Of a DNA stretch of 64,000 bases, positions 8,798 to 16,195 are shown piece by piece (the first letter of the stretch is position 1; each line of letters starts with the position of its first letter). The position numbers and the translations under genes are program-made. The notes under the pieces were generated by a model that saw only the letters and a program-made list of their open reading frames with translations, ran no database searches and had not been told where the DNA came from. This DNA is from Bin87 sp026710825 (GTDB lineage: Bacteria > Chloroflexota > Dehalococcoidia > Lucifugimonadales > UBA3495): positions 744,001 to 808,000 of the forward strand of contig OZ247427.1 of assembly GCA_965232815.1 (NCBI GenBank), read 5' to 3'.

Positions 8798-9511
8798 ATG
8801 ACCACCGCCAAGACACCCAAATCGCAAAGCCGTTTCCGCTTGCCCGATCCGCCGGATCATCCCGACGACAAGATGATCAGTTTCAAGCAGCTAGCTGCGA
8901 CCGGCCACGCCCATCATCTGGCCCGGCATTTAGGCGATCCTGAAACCACCCTGGTCGCCGGCGAACGGTACGTGGTGGTGCGGCCTACCCAAAGCATGGC
9001 CGGTAGCCACTATCCTGACCTTCTGGTGGCGTTTGGCGTAGACCCATTAGCCTACGAGGCCAGCAACGGATACATCATCGAGGAGCAGGGGAAGCCGCCG
9101 GACTTCGTACTCGAGATAGCATCCCGGCGCACTGGGCAAAACGATGTGGGTGAAAAGCGCGATGCCTACGCGGCTCTGGATATTCCTGAATATTGGCGTT
9201 TTGACGAAACAGGAGAGTCCCACGGAACACGGTTGGCAGGTGACCGGCTGGTCGGAGACGAATACGTGCCCATACCCATCGAGGAAGCGGCTAGCAACGT
9301 GTTGCAGGGATATAGCGCGGCGCTGAACCTGAACTTGCGCTGGGAGGGCGGCGTCCTTGGCTGGTACGATCCCGACACCGGTCGGCACATCCCCACCTTC
9401 GATGGCGAACGCGCCAAAGCAGCTGAGGCCTCGACTCGCGCCGACCAAGCCGAGGCCCGCGTGCGTGAACTGGAAGCAGAACTGCGTCGCCTCCGCGATT
9501 CGTCGGGTTAG
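8798..9511 (+). CDS. Uma2-family protein with C-terminal coiled coil
   Basis: Encodes 237 residues. The central part has SHYPDLLVAFGVDP and KPPDFVLEIASRRTGQNDVGEKRDAYAALDIPEYW, which match the PD-(D/E)XK nuclease fold of the Uma2 (DUF820) family: an aspartate, an E-x-(A/S) strand and a downstream lysine. The last 30 residues (ERAKAAEASTRADQAEARVR and following) form a charged coiled coil often found at the end of this family. The biological role of Uma2 proteins is not established, although cyanobacteria and Chloroflexota carry many copies. A GAGG ribosome site precedes the ATG. It is divergent from the LLM gene. A second, shorter Uma2 protein lies at 59504-60058. Confidence 0.85.
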   Translation: MTTAKTPKSQSRFRLPDPPDHPDDKMISFKQLAATGHAHHLARHLGDPETTLVAGERYVVVRPTQSMAGSHYPDLLVAFGVDPLAYEASNGYIIEEQGKPPDFVLEIASRRTGQNDVGEKRDAYAALDIPEYWRFDETGESHGTRLAGDRLVGDEYVPIPIEEAASNVLQGYSAALNLNLRWEGGVLGWYDPDTGRHIPTFDGERAKAAEASTRADQAEARVRELEAELRRLRDSSG

Positions 9512-9699
9512 ATCAGTATCTACCTCCAAGCATCGCCGAAGCCTGCCCGATGCTGACGCGGTAGTTTCTCACTTCCTCCGCTATTCATGGTTCCTCGATT
9601 CCCTGCTCCCCGGGGAGCGTGATCGCAGGCCGACTGCACCGCCCACGAACCTACCCGCTATAATTCCCGCATTCCAATATGCAACAGGGAGGCAATCCC

Positions 9700-10476
9700 A
9701 TGGATTTGACCCTCAACGGGAAGATAGCAATCATCACCGGCGGCAGCCGTGGACTGGGTCGCCAGTGCGCCCTGTCCCTGGGCAGGGAAGGCTGCGCGGT
9801 GGGCATCTGTGGGCGCGACGGCGACCAGGTGAGCCGCACCGTGGAAGAACTCAAGGGACTGGGCATCAAGGCCAGCGGCAGCCAGGCCGACGTCACCAAC
9901 GATGGCGACGCCGCCCGCTTCCTCCAGGAGACCACCGACGCTTTGGGATCGCCGGACATCCTGGTGAACAACGTCGGCGGCCGTCGCGGATCCGTACTGT
10001 TCGACGAGACCCCGATGGAACTGTTCATGGAGGGGCTGGAGGTCAACCTGATCTCGGCGGTGCGCATGGCCAAGCTGACGCTACCCCACATGCAGGCGCA
10101 GGGTTGGGGACGCGTCATCAACATCGCATCCATCTACGGCCGCGAGCACGGCGGTTCCGTGGACTACATGACCGGCAAGGCCGGCATGATCGCCTTCTCC
10201 AAGCACCTCGCACTGCAACTGGCCCAAACCGGAGTGCTGGTCAACTGCGTCGCGCCCGGCAGTATCGACTTCCCCGGCAGCAGTTGGGACCGATTCCAGC
10301 AGAACAACACACCAGAGGTCGTGGCTGACTTCATCGACCGCAACCTGCCCATGGGCAAGTTCGGCTGGCCGGAACCCATAGGCGAAACGGTGGCGTTCCT
10401 GGCATCCGACCGCGCCAACCTGATCACCGGCGCGTGCATCAACGTGGACGGCGGGCAGTCCAAGTCGCTGTTCTAG
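9700..10476 (+). CDS. SDR-family oxidoreductase
   Basis: Encodes 258 residues of a classical short-chain dehydrogenase/reductase. It has the TGGSRGLG nucleotide-binding motif, NNVGG, the catalytic serine in INIASIYG, and YxxxK in the form YMTGKAG. The C-terminus NLITGACINVDGGQS is typical of the FabG-like group. Acidic and basic residues after the second strand (GRDGDQ) suggest NADP use. The ATG at 9700 is preferred over one at 9679 because GGGAGG lies 7-10 bases upstream of it and the protein then begins MDLTLNGKIAIITGG. The substrate is unknown. The next gene starts about 10 bases after the stop. Confidence 0.9.
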   Translation: MDLTLNGKIAIITGGSRGLGRQCALSLGREGCAVGICGRDGDQVSRTVEELKGLGIKASGSQADVTNDGDAARFLQETTDALGSPDILVNNVGGRRGSVLFDETPMELFMEGLEVNLISAVRMAKLTLPHMQAQGWGRVINIASIYGREHGGSVDYMTGKAGMIAFSKHLALQLAQTGVLVNCVAPGSIDFPGSSWDRFQQNNTPEVVADFIDRNLPMGKFGWPEPIGETVAFLASDRANLITGACINVDGGQSKSLF

Positions 10477-10486
10477 GTTGACGACA

Positions 10487-10771
10487 ATGGCGGACTTGGA
10501 AACAAAATTCCATCAGGAGATGCTCCGGATATACGATGAGGCGGTTAAGCTCCGGTATCATCCGACACGCTTCTTGCAAATGGTCGAAGAACACGGCGGT
10601 CGCGAAGCGGCGAAGCGACTTCTGGCAGGAGATACTCTGTCCAGTGGTTTTGTGCGCTTGTTCGAACTCGGTAGGACAGACCTGACGGTCGAATCGTTGG
10701 TCTTGAAAGAACCGTGGACCCAATTGTTCACGGACGATGAATTGAGCGAAGCGGAGCGTCGGCTCGCCTGA
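10487..10771 (+). CDS. Small helical protein of unknown function
   Basis: Encodes 94 residues, mostly helical and charged: LETKFHQEMLRIYDEA, YHPTRFLQMVEEHGG, AAKRLLAGDTLSSGFVRLFE and LVLKEPWTQLFTDDEL. The pattern (FLQMV..GG..AAKRLL, then SSGFxRLxELGRxDLTVE) recurs as a small stand-alone protein or C-terminal module in many bacteria, sometimes near nuclease genes, but I know of no assigned function. A TTG at 10478 directly after the SDR stop would add three residues. It is probably cotranscribed with the SDR gene. Confidence 0.75.
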   Translation: MADLETKFHQEMLRIYDEAVKLRYHPTRFLQMVEEHGGREAAKRLLAGDTLSSGFVRLFELGRTDLTVESLVLKEPWTQLFTDDELSEAERRLA

Positions 10772-10818
10772 ATTCCGGCGTACCCAGGCTTGGGTTCGTC
10801 AAATTGCGCTGCATTGGC

Positions 10819-10843
10819 AGGGGCGGGTTTTGCAACCCGCCTC
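10819..10843. repeat. GGGGCGGGTT palindromic repeat
   Basis: An inverted repeat with arms GGCGGGTT and AACCCGCC around a TTGC loop, next to one extra unpaired G. It is one of three members of this family in the window (others at 39478 and 57686). Here it sits in the gap before the phosphoribosyltransferase gene. Confidence 0.8.
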
Positions 10844-10889
10844 AATATCATCGGATAAATGCAATCCATTGACCCGAAGGAATCAAAAC

Positions 10890-11420
10890 ATGACCATCAC
10901 CAATACAACATCATCGATTGCCCATTTGGTGGAGCCATATATCCACCGGGGAAATTTCGCCCTATCGTCCGGCGAGGCCGTCGAGTGGTACATCGACGGG
11001 CGTTCGTTCATGCTGGACAGTCGCAACGCGGCGGTAGCAGGTAAGGCGCTGGTCAGCCTGCTCGACCCTGATCTGACGTGCGTGGGCGGGCCGGCCACGG
11101 CGGCGATCCCAGTGGTAGCCGCGATCATCCATCAATCGCCGCAGCCACGCCAGGGTTTCTACGTGAGGCCCACCGCCAAGGACTACGGGATGCTCAACCG
11201 CATCGAGGGCAACCTGGCGCCCGAAGTGGCCATCGTTGACGATACCTGCTTCTCAGGCGAAAGCATCCTTGCCGCGATCGACGCGGTGGAACAGGCCGGC
11301 AGCACCGTCCGGCAGGTGCTGGCTGTGTTCGACCGGGACCACGGGGGAGCGGCCATCCGCGCCGCGGGATACCGCTACAACTACGTTCTCCAATTGGAAG
11401 ACGGCAATCCGGTATGTTGA
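10890..11420 (+). CDS. Orotate phosphoribosyltransferase-like protein
   Basis: Encodes 176 residues. The N-terminus GNFALSSGEAVEWYIDGRSF resembles the substrate-binding hood of orotate phosphoribosyltransferase, and GGPATAAIPVVAAI and QGFYVRPTAKDYG follow in order. The PRPP loop reads VAIVDDTCFSGESI, with both acidic residues kept but the usual TTGGS replaced by FSGES. The catalytic lysine of the VRK motif is proline here (VRP), although K97 is retained two residues further on. It therefore probably binds PRPP but may not be a standard PyrE. AAGGA precedes the ATG. No other pyrimidine gene is nearby. Confidence 0.75.
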   Translation: MTITNTTSSIAHLVEPYIHRGNFALSSGEAVEWYIDGRSFMLDSRNAAVAGKALVSLLDPDLTCVGGPATAAIPVVAAIIHQSPQPRQGFYVRPTAKDYGMLNRIEGNLAPEVAIVDDTCFSGESILAAIDAVEQAGSTVRQVLAVFDRDHGGAAIRAAGYRYNYVLQLEDGNPVC

Positions 11421-11465
11421 CGACGGGCGCTTCTATGGAACGCCGGCCGGATTATCCCGCTCCGA

Positions 11466-12287
11466 TCAGCTAGCCGGCTGATGCACCGTCCCCACGAATT
11501 CCTGCCACGCCAGCACGCACTCCGCCGGCGCTGAGTGCTGCACGTACCCGCCGGCTCCAGGGATCCGAGCCAGCGTGCAGTTGGGCATCAGATCGGCCTG
11601 ACCCTGCGCCCGGTCCGGTATATCGCCCTCGCTGAGTTCACCCACCATCGCCAGCGCGGGAGTCTGGATGGTCGGCAGCTTTTCGGAAAGATTCTGGGTT
11701 CCCAGGTAGGCCAGCGTTTCCAGCACCACGTGGCTGGCGGTCTGTCCCATCTGCTGGATGTACCATTCGTGATGCCCGGGCGCGGCGTCCGCGCTGACCC
11801 GCCGGCCGCCGGTGGCGCGTGCCCAGCCTTCCACGCCTTCCTCAGACACCAGCCGGTAGTAGTTCTGGTACGTGTCCACGCCGGTGAAGTTGTACGGCGA
11901 CGTGCAGGTGGTTACCGTGTGCAGACGCTCCGGATACTGGTAGGCGAACTGCAGCGCGATGGTGCCGCCGATGGTCTCGCCAATCAGGTGCACCTTCTCG
12001 ATTCCCAGGTGGTCCAGCAGGTTTTTCAGGTCACCGGTGAATCCCTCCAGCGACCAGTTATACCCGGGCTCAGGGACGGTGGAGCGACCGAATCCGCGGG
12101 CGTCCACACGGATCACGCGGTATTGCCGTGCCAGCAGCGGCGGCCAGGCGTACCAGAGCCGGCCGTTCTTGGCGTTGCCGTGGTGCAGGACGATGGTTTC
12201 GACCGTCTCCGGATCGCGCCAGGGATCGGTGAAATTATCGTCGTCGTAGTACATCTCCAGGTTGTCGGCAAGCGGCGCGGTGGGCAT
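11466..12287 (-). CDS. Alpha/beta hydrolase-fold protein with altered catalytic triad
   Basis: Encodes 273 residues with the fold signature: TIVLHHGN, VIRVDARGFGRSTVPEPG, a nucleophile elbow and TPALAMVGE. The elbow reads GETIGG (T105) instead of GxSxG, and near the C-terminus the usual GAGH histidine is glycine (IPGAGGYVQH), with H251 four residues later. Either threonine and the shifted histidine serve as the triad, or the protein has lost hydrolysis and acts as a binding or lyase-like protein. The start at 12287 follows a strong AAGGAGG site. The longer frame to 12383 would overlap the repeat at 12324. It lies downstream of the cupin on the same strand. Confidence 0.85.
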   Translation of the reverse strand: MPTAPLADNLEMYYDDDNFTDPWRDPETVETIVLHHGNAKNGRLWYAWPPLLARQYRVIRVDARGFGRSTVPEPGYNWSLEGFTGDLKNLLDHLGIEKVHLIGETIGGTIALQFAYQYPERLHTVTTCTSPYNFTGVDTYQNYYRLVSEEGVEGWARATGGRRVSADAAPGHHEWYIQQMGQTASHVVLETLAYLGTQNLSEKLPTIQTPALAMVGELSEGDIPDRAQGQADLMPNCTLARIPGAGGYVQHSAPAECVLAWQEFVGTVHQPAS

Positions 12288-12323
12288 GATGGCCTCCTTA
12301 TGAATGGCCGAGATACGGCATCG

Positions 12324-12348
12324 TAGGGGCGAACCAGTATTCGCCCTT
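12324..12348. repeat. GGGGCGA palindromic repeat
   Basis: An imperfect inverted repeat, AGGGGCGA and TCGCCCTT around ACCAGTAT, lying between the hydrolase and cupin genes. It belongs to the family with copies at 48581, 48627, 55430, 62720, 62840, 62888 and 63440. Confidence 0.75.
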
Positions 12349-12363
12349 GCACGTGAACATTCG

Positions 12364-12741
12364 TCACACCCCTGATCCGCCACCGGGTGTCTGGTCCGTC
12401 AGCGGAATCTGGACGCTGACCCGGTCGACGTCACCGACGCTGCGCGTGGTATGCCCCCGCCCGGTCAGGTCCTCGCAAAGCTCGATATCACCCACGTTGA
12501 AGATGCGCTTGGTGCCGTCGCCCAGGCCAATCTCCACCTGCCCTTGCAGCGTGATGACGTACTGGCGTCGAGGCGCGGTGTGAAAGTCCACCAGTTGGGT
12601 GGGCTTGAGGCTACTGAACTGCACGCCAATCGCATCCTGCATCGCAGTGCGCAGGGCGTGGCCCATCTGCTCGAAGGGCAACTCCATGTCCTCGATATGG
12701 GATTCGCCGTCCTCGCCCGTATAAATCCTGACTACCTGCAT
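12364..12741 (-). CDS. Cupin-domain protein
   Basis: Encodes 125 residues of a single cupin barrel: LVDFHTAPRRQYVITLQGQ with the G-x-(V/I) turn, then IGLGDGTKRIFNVGDIELCE and LTGRGHTTRSVGD, corresponding to the two metal-site motifs. The first motif has only one histidine (FHTAPRRQY), so the metal site may be partial; H117 in GRGH supplies the second. The family ranges from dioxygenases to isomerases and ligand-binding regulators, and no substrate can be assigned. It is upstream of and codirectional with the alpha/beta hydrolase, with a repeat between them, so a shared catabolic step is possible. Confidence 0.8.
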   Translation of the reverse strand: MQVVRIYTGEDGESHIEDMELPFEQMGHALRTAMQDAIGVQFSSLKPTQLVDFHTAPRRQYVITLQGQVEIGLGDGTKRIFNVGDIELCEDLTGRGHTTRSVGDVDRVSVQIPLTDQTPGGGSGV

Positions 12742-12982
12742 CTGTCCAAACCTCCGGTAGGATCCCGAGTGCCCCCATCATAGCACCTGCGTCGTTGCGT
12801 CAAAGGATTTGCGATTCTCGGTATTGGATTGCCCAAGGCTCCGGCACATCCGAGACTCTGAAACCACGATGTATCCGATTCACACGCCGCGTTGCCGGCT
12901 GGTCGGGCTATACCTCAACCACGCGTGATAGACTCCTCACGGATGCTGGAACCGCGTATCACTCGGACCGGAGGATGAGGGT

Positions 12983-13423
12983 ATGGAAATTGGGGAAACT
13001 ACCAGGAAACTCCTGGCCGCCAAGAGGGCCAAGGGACTGAGCTTTGCCGATTTGGGAGAGGCGATTGGCCGGGATGAGGTCTGGGTCGCGGCGCTGCTCT
13101 ATCGTCAGGCCAGCGCGTCCGCTGAGGAAGCCAGTTACGTTGCCGCCGAGTTGGGACTTGATCCCGAGGTGGCCGACGAGCTGACCGAGCCGCCGTCGAA
13201 AGGCCTGGGTCCGGTCGTTCCCACCGACCCCCTCATATACCGGTTCTACGAAATAATGCAGGTGTACGGCATGCCGCTGAAGGACATCATCCACGAGAAG
13301 TTCGGCGACGGCATCATGAGCGCGATTGACTTCACCCTCAAAGTGGACAAAGAGGAAGACCCATACGGCGACCGTGTGCGCGTGACGATGTCGGGGAAGT
13401 TCTTGCCCTACAAACGGTGGTAG
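12983..13423 (+). CDS. cynS: Cyanate hydratase (cyanase)
   Basis: Encodes 146 residues, near the 156 of E. coli cyanase, which converts cyanate plus bicarbonate to ammonia and carbon dioxide. R87, E90 (in IYRFYEIMQVYG) and S113 (in GDGIMSAIDF) match the catalytic Arg96, Glu99 and Ser122 of the E. coli enzyme with a constant offset of nine residues. The N-terminal 70 residues form the helical DNA-binding-like domain, and the C-terminus SGKFLPYKRW is conserved. No carbonic anhydrase, cyanate transporter or CynR-type regulator is adjacent, so cyanate probably comes from internal carbamoyl phosphate decay or another transporter. A hairpin with a T-run follows. Confidence 0.96.
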   Translation: MEIGETTRKLLAAKRAKGLSFADLGEAIGRDEVWVAALLYRQASASAEEASYVAAELGLDPEVADELTEPPSKGLGPVVPTDPLIYRFYEIMQVYGMPLKDIIHEKFGDGIMSAIDFTLKVDKEEDPYGDRVRVTMSGKFLPYKRW

Positions 13424-13461
13424 CGCCTACGTCCCTCGGGATGCCACAGGGGCGGAGCAGT

Positions 13462-13486
13462 AGCATGCGCCGCCCTCATGCTTTTT
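13462..13486 (+). terminator. Rho-independent terminator after cynS
   Basis: AGCATG pairs with CATGCT across a nine-base loop and is followed directly by TTTTT. An overlapping alternative stem, GGGCGG with CCGCCC, uses the same region. It lies about 40 bases after the cyanase stop codon. Confidence 0.6.
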
Positions 13487-13528
13487 CGCGAACCGCTGCA
13501 CCTTGAGTTCACTCCGCCACCGCAGCCT

Positions 13529-13639
13529 TCATCGCTTGACAGTTGCTGCCAGCGACCACAGCCAGGTGTCGTACGGTTGGTTGACACTCCCGACGCTCAC
13601 GTGCAGATGGTTCCAGGGTTCTTGTTGGTTTTCCCTTGA
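13529..13639 (-). pseudogene. Possible remnant of a peptidase-like C-terminus
   Basis: On the minus strand, about 36 codons ending in a stop read SRENQQEPWNHLHVSVGS followed by NQPYDTWLW. The WNHLHVSVG pattern is reminiscent of the metal-site strand (DHxHxS/V) of M15-type D-Ala-D-Ala peptidases and endolysins. The upstream sequence shows no recognisable rest of such a protein and runs into the endonuclease gene, so if real it is a decayed fragment. The evidence is a single motif. Confidence 0.22.
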
Positions 13640-13659
13640 CCGATCAAACGGGTGATCGA

Positions 13660-14331
13660 TCAAACCGGTCTCGCAGTGGTGCGCCCCGTCTGGCAAACAT
13701 CGAGCAGGCAGCAACCATCGCAGCGCGGCGTGTTCTTGGTGCACGCTTCCTTGTGGTGGCAGTCCAGCAGCGCGTGGTACTCATTGTACACATGGATATC
13801 CGCAGGCACGCCGGCGTGAAACATCGCCTGCCAGGCGTCGTAGTTGTCCCTGCCATCCGGCACAATTCCCACCCGCCGCATGATGCGGATGGTGTACGCG
13901 TCGATCACGAACGAGGGTTTGCCCGCCGCGTATACCAGGATGTCGTCGGCGGTTTCCGGCCCAATTCCGTGGATGCCCAGCAGTTCTTCACGCAACGCTG
14001 CGGTATCCCCCGCGAACATGGCGTCCAGGCTGCCGTTGTATTCCACGCACACGTGGGCCGCAAAAGCCTTCAGTTTCCGCGCCTTGGCGTTGTAGTAGCC
14101 CGACGGACGCACCAACTCGGCCAGCGCTTCCACCTCCATTGCGTGCACGGCCGGCCAGCCGTCGATGCCGGCCGTCCGAAGGTTCGTCAGGGCAAGTTCC
14201 ACGTTGCGCCATGCTGCCGCCTGGGTCAGGATGGCCCCGGCTATCATCTCGAACCGGCTATCGCCCGGCCACCAACCCTGTGGCCCATAGGCATCCAGCA
14301 GACGGCGATAGATGTCCATCAACGGATTCAC
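13660..14331 (-). CDS. Endonuclease III-like DNA glycosylase with iron-sulfur cluster
   Basis: Encodes 223 residues of the HhH-GPD superfamily. The helix-hairpin-helix reads LLGIHGIGPETADDILVYA, the conserved aspartate is D144 in VIDAYTIRI, and C197, C204, C207 and C213 give the exact C-x6-C-x2-C-x5-C pattern of the [4Fe-4S] loop. The lysine that follows the hairpin in Nth (GxGRKTA) is glutamate here (GPETA). It is therefore more likely a monofunctional base glycosylase of the Nth-related group than a bifunctional AP lyase. It starts at GTG 14331, overlapping the SfsA stop by four bases, so translation is coupled. Confidence 0.88.
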   Translation of the reverse strand: MNPLMDIYRRLLDAYGPQGWWPGDSRFEMIAGAILTQAAAWRNVELALTNLRTAGIDGWPAVHAMEVEALAELVRPSGYYNAKARKLKAFAAHVCVEYNGSLDAMFAGDTAALREELLGIHGIGPETADDILVYAAGKPSFVIDAYTIRIMRRVGIVPDGRDNYDAWQAMFHAGVPADIHVYNEYHALLDCHHKEACTKNTPRCDGCCLLDVCQTGRTTARPV

Positions 14332-15062
14332 AAGCGAACCGGTATCGACTCCGAGAGTTCTATCCTCCGCTCGTCCACGCGGCAGCGGTAGGCCCAGACC
14401 TCGACGCCTCTACCCACTGCCGCTCTGAGTGTCTCCCCCAGCAACGGATCAGCGGTGTCATGGGGCGCGAACGCCTCGGCGTCGTCGCGCTGGATCACGA
14501 AAATCACGCCGGCCCGGTACCCCGCGTCCATGGCCGCCATCAGGCTGCGCAGGTGTTTCACGCCTCGCAGCGTGGGCGCGTCGGGGAACAGCCCAACGCC
14601 GTCCTCGACCAGCGTGACCGACTTGGTCTCTACGTAGCACGATCCCGCCGGTCCCTCCAGCAGGAAGTCCAGGCGGCTTTCGCCAAACGTGCTTTCGGGA
14701 CGCACCCCGGGATACGCGGCGAACTGCGGCAACCGCCCAGCCGCGATCGCCTCCGCCACCAACTTGTTGGGCAACCGCGCATCCGCCGACGACAACGTGG
14801 TGCCGATGTCCACCAGCGCCAGATCAAAGGCCGTCTTGCGAGTCGTGCCCTTGGGGGCCGGAATCAGCAGCACTCGAAAACCGGGCACCAGCAATTCCTC
14901 CATGCGGCCCGAATTGGGGACGTGGGTCAGGCATTCCCGCTTGTCAATGTCCACCAGCGCGGCGAAGCGGTTCAGTCGTTTGATAAAGCGGCCCTCAACC
15001 ATGGGAGGAAACTGCACGACACGCTCCGGGTCAATATCGGTGATGCGAAGGAATGTCACCAT
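14328..15062 (-). CDS. sfsA: SfsA family DNA/RNA nuclease
   Basis: Encodes 244 residues, the usual length for SfsA. Markers are FPPMVEGRFIKRLNRFAALV, the OB-like LTHVPNSGRMEELLVPG, RLDFLLEG and CYVETKSVTLVEDGVG, in which the D..E-x-K pattern of a PD-(D/E)XK nuclease is visible, then FPDAPTLRGVKHLRSL and IFVIQRDD. The start at 15062 (MVTFLRITDIDPE) fits the family; an upstream extension to 15224 does not. In E. coli the name derives from sugar-fermentation stimulation, but the fold and biochemistry support a nuclease. Here it is translationally coupled to an endonuclease III-like glycosylase, which suggests a shared DNA-processing role. Confidence 0.92.
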   Translation of the reverse strand: MVTFLRITDIDPERVVQFPPMVEGRFIKRLNRFAALVDIDKRECLTHVPNSGRMEELLVPGFRVLLIPAPKGTTRKTAFDLALVDIGTTLSSADARLPNKLVAEAIAAGRLPQFAAYPGVRPESTFGESRLDFLLEGPAGSCYVETKSVTLVEDGVGLFPDAPTLRGVKHLRSLMAAMDAGYRAGVIFVIQRDDAEAFAPHDTADPLLGETLRAAVGRGVEVWAYRCRVDERRIELSESIPVRL

Positions 15063-15255
15063 GGTAGCAATGGTCAATCCGGTGGCGCAACGAAACACAA
15101 CCCGCCCGGAATGCTGCCTTGCAAACATCAAGCGCGCTCTGAGAGTGTTTGCGGAATCCGGCCTTTTGCGCGATGATGTGGCCGCGACCTTCATCCACAC
15201 TTGGCGACATCCACCCACCGACACTCCCCCAACACCGGATCCCAGGAGACAGACT

Positions 15256-16191
15256 ATGACCGCAACCGTCTTGCGTACCGCCGTCGGAAACTACGGCCAC
15301 ACCACACCGCTGAAGGATGGCACCGTTTCGTCGGATTCGTTCGGAATGGAGCACATCGAGGTTTCGCCCGTGACCAGCATCTTCCGGCGCATGGTGCGGG
15401 AGCTGGAGTTCGACGTCGCCGAGATGGCCCTGTCCACTTACCTGTGCGCCCGGGCTCACGGCAAGCAGTTCACTGGCATACCGATTTTCCTGACCCGCGC
15501 TTTCTACCACGGCGGCCTGCTGGTCAACCGGCAAAGCGGTATCGAAACGCCCAAAGACCTGGAGGGCAAGCGCGTTGGTGTCCGCAGCTACACGCTGACA
15601 CCGGGAGTCTGGACCCGCGGCCTGCTGCAAACCGAGTATGGCGTGGACCTGGACGCGGTGACCTGGGTGCTTTCCGGCGACGAGCACGTCGCGGAATACG
15701 TCGCGCCGTCCAACGTGGTCTCATCCTCCAACAGCAACCTGGCCGAGATGCTGGTATCGGGCGAGATAGACGCCGCCGTCGGCGCCGGCGCGGTGGATTC
15801 GCCGGACATCGTGCCGCTCTTCAACGGAGCCGACGATGCCGACGCAGCCTGGCACCGCAAGACCGGAATCTATCCCATCAGCCACATGGTCGTGGTCAAG
15901 AACGCTGCCCTCGAGGCCAACTCAGAACTGGCGCAGGAACTGTGTTCAACCTTCAAAACGGCCAAGAGTCTCTACATGGAGCGGTTCCAGTCCGGCGACG
16001 CCAACGATAGCGCCGACCGCGCGCTGCAAAAGATGGCCGAAGTGGTGGGTGATGACCCCATACCCTACGGTGTCGAGAGTTCCCGCAAGACGCTGCAGAC
16101 CTTCGTCGGTTTCAACGTTGACCAGAAGGTCATCCCGCAGCATGTGGACGTGGAGGAGTTGTTCCCCGCCGCAACGCTGGCGGCGCTGTGA
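15256..16191 (+). CDS. 4,5-dihydroxyphthalate decarboxylase-like protein (type 2 binding-protein fold)
   Basis: Encodes 311 residues with no signal peptide. The sequence follows the 4,5-dihydroxyphthalate decarboxylase / NMT1-like pattern of the periplasmic-binding-protein fold: VRELEFDVAEMALSTYLCA, GIPIFLTRAFYHGGLLVN, GIETPKDLEGKRVGVRSYTL, EIDAAVGAGAVDSPDIVPLF and TGIYPISHMVVVKN. Because it lacks an export signal it is more likely a cytosolic decarboxylase or hydrolase than an ABC solute receptor. AGGAGA precedes the ATG at 15256; the longer open frame upstream lies over SfsA and is a shadow. It converges tail to tail with another binding-protein-fold gene, four bases apart. Confidence 0.85.
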   Translation: MTATVLRTAVGNYGHTTPLKDGTVSSDSFGMEHIEVSPVTSIFRRMVRELEFDVAEMALSTYLCARAHGKQFTGIPIFLTRAFYHGGLLVNRQSGIETPKDLEGKRVGVRSYTLTPGVWTRGLLQTEYGVDLDAVTWVLSGDEHVAEYVAPSNVVSSSNSNLAEMLVSGEIDAAVGAGAVDSPDIVPLFNGADDADAAWHRKTGIYPISHMVVVKNAALEANSELAQELCSTFKTAKSLYMERFQSGDANDSADRALQKMAEVVGDDPIPYGVESSRKTLQTFVGFNVDQKVIPQHVDVEELFPAATLAAL

Positions 16192-16195
16192 ACCT

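Noticed and set aside
14689..15255. N-terminal extension of the 4,5-dihydroxyphthalate decarboxylase-like gene
   Set aside because: It overlaps SfsA on the opposite strand, and the ATG at 15256 has a good ribosome site and a family-like N-terminus.
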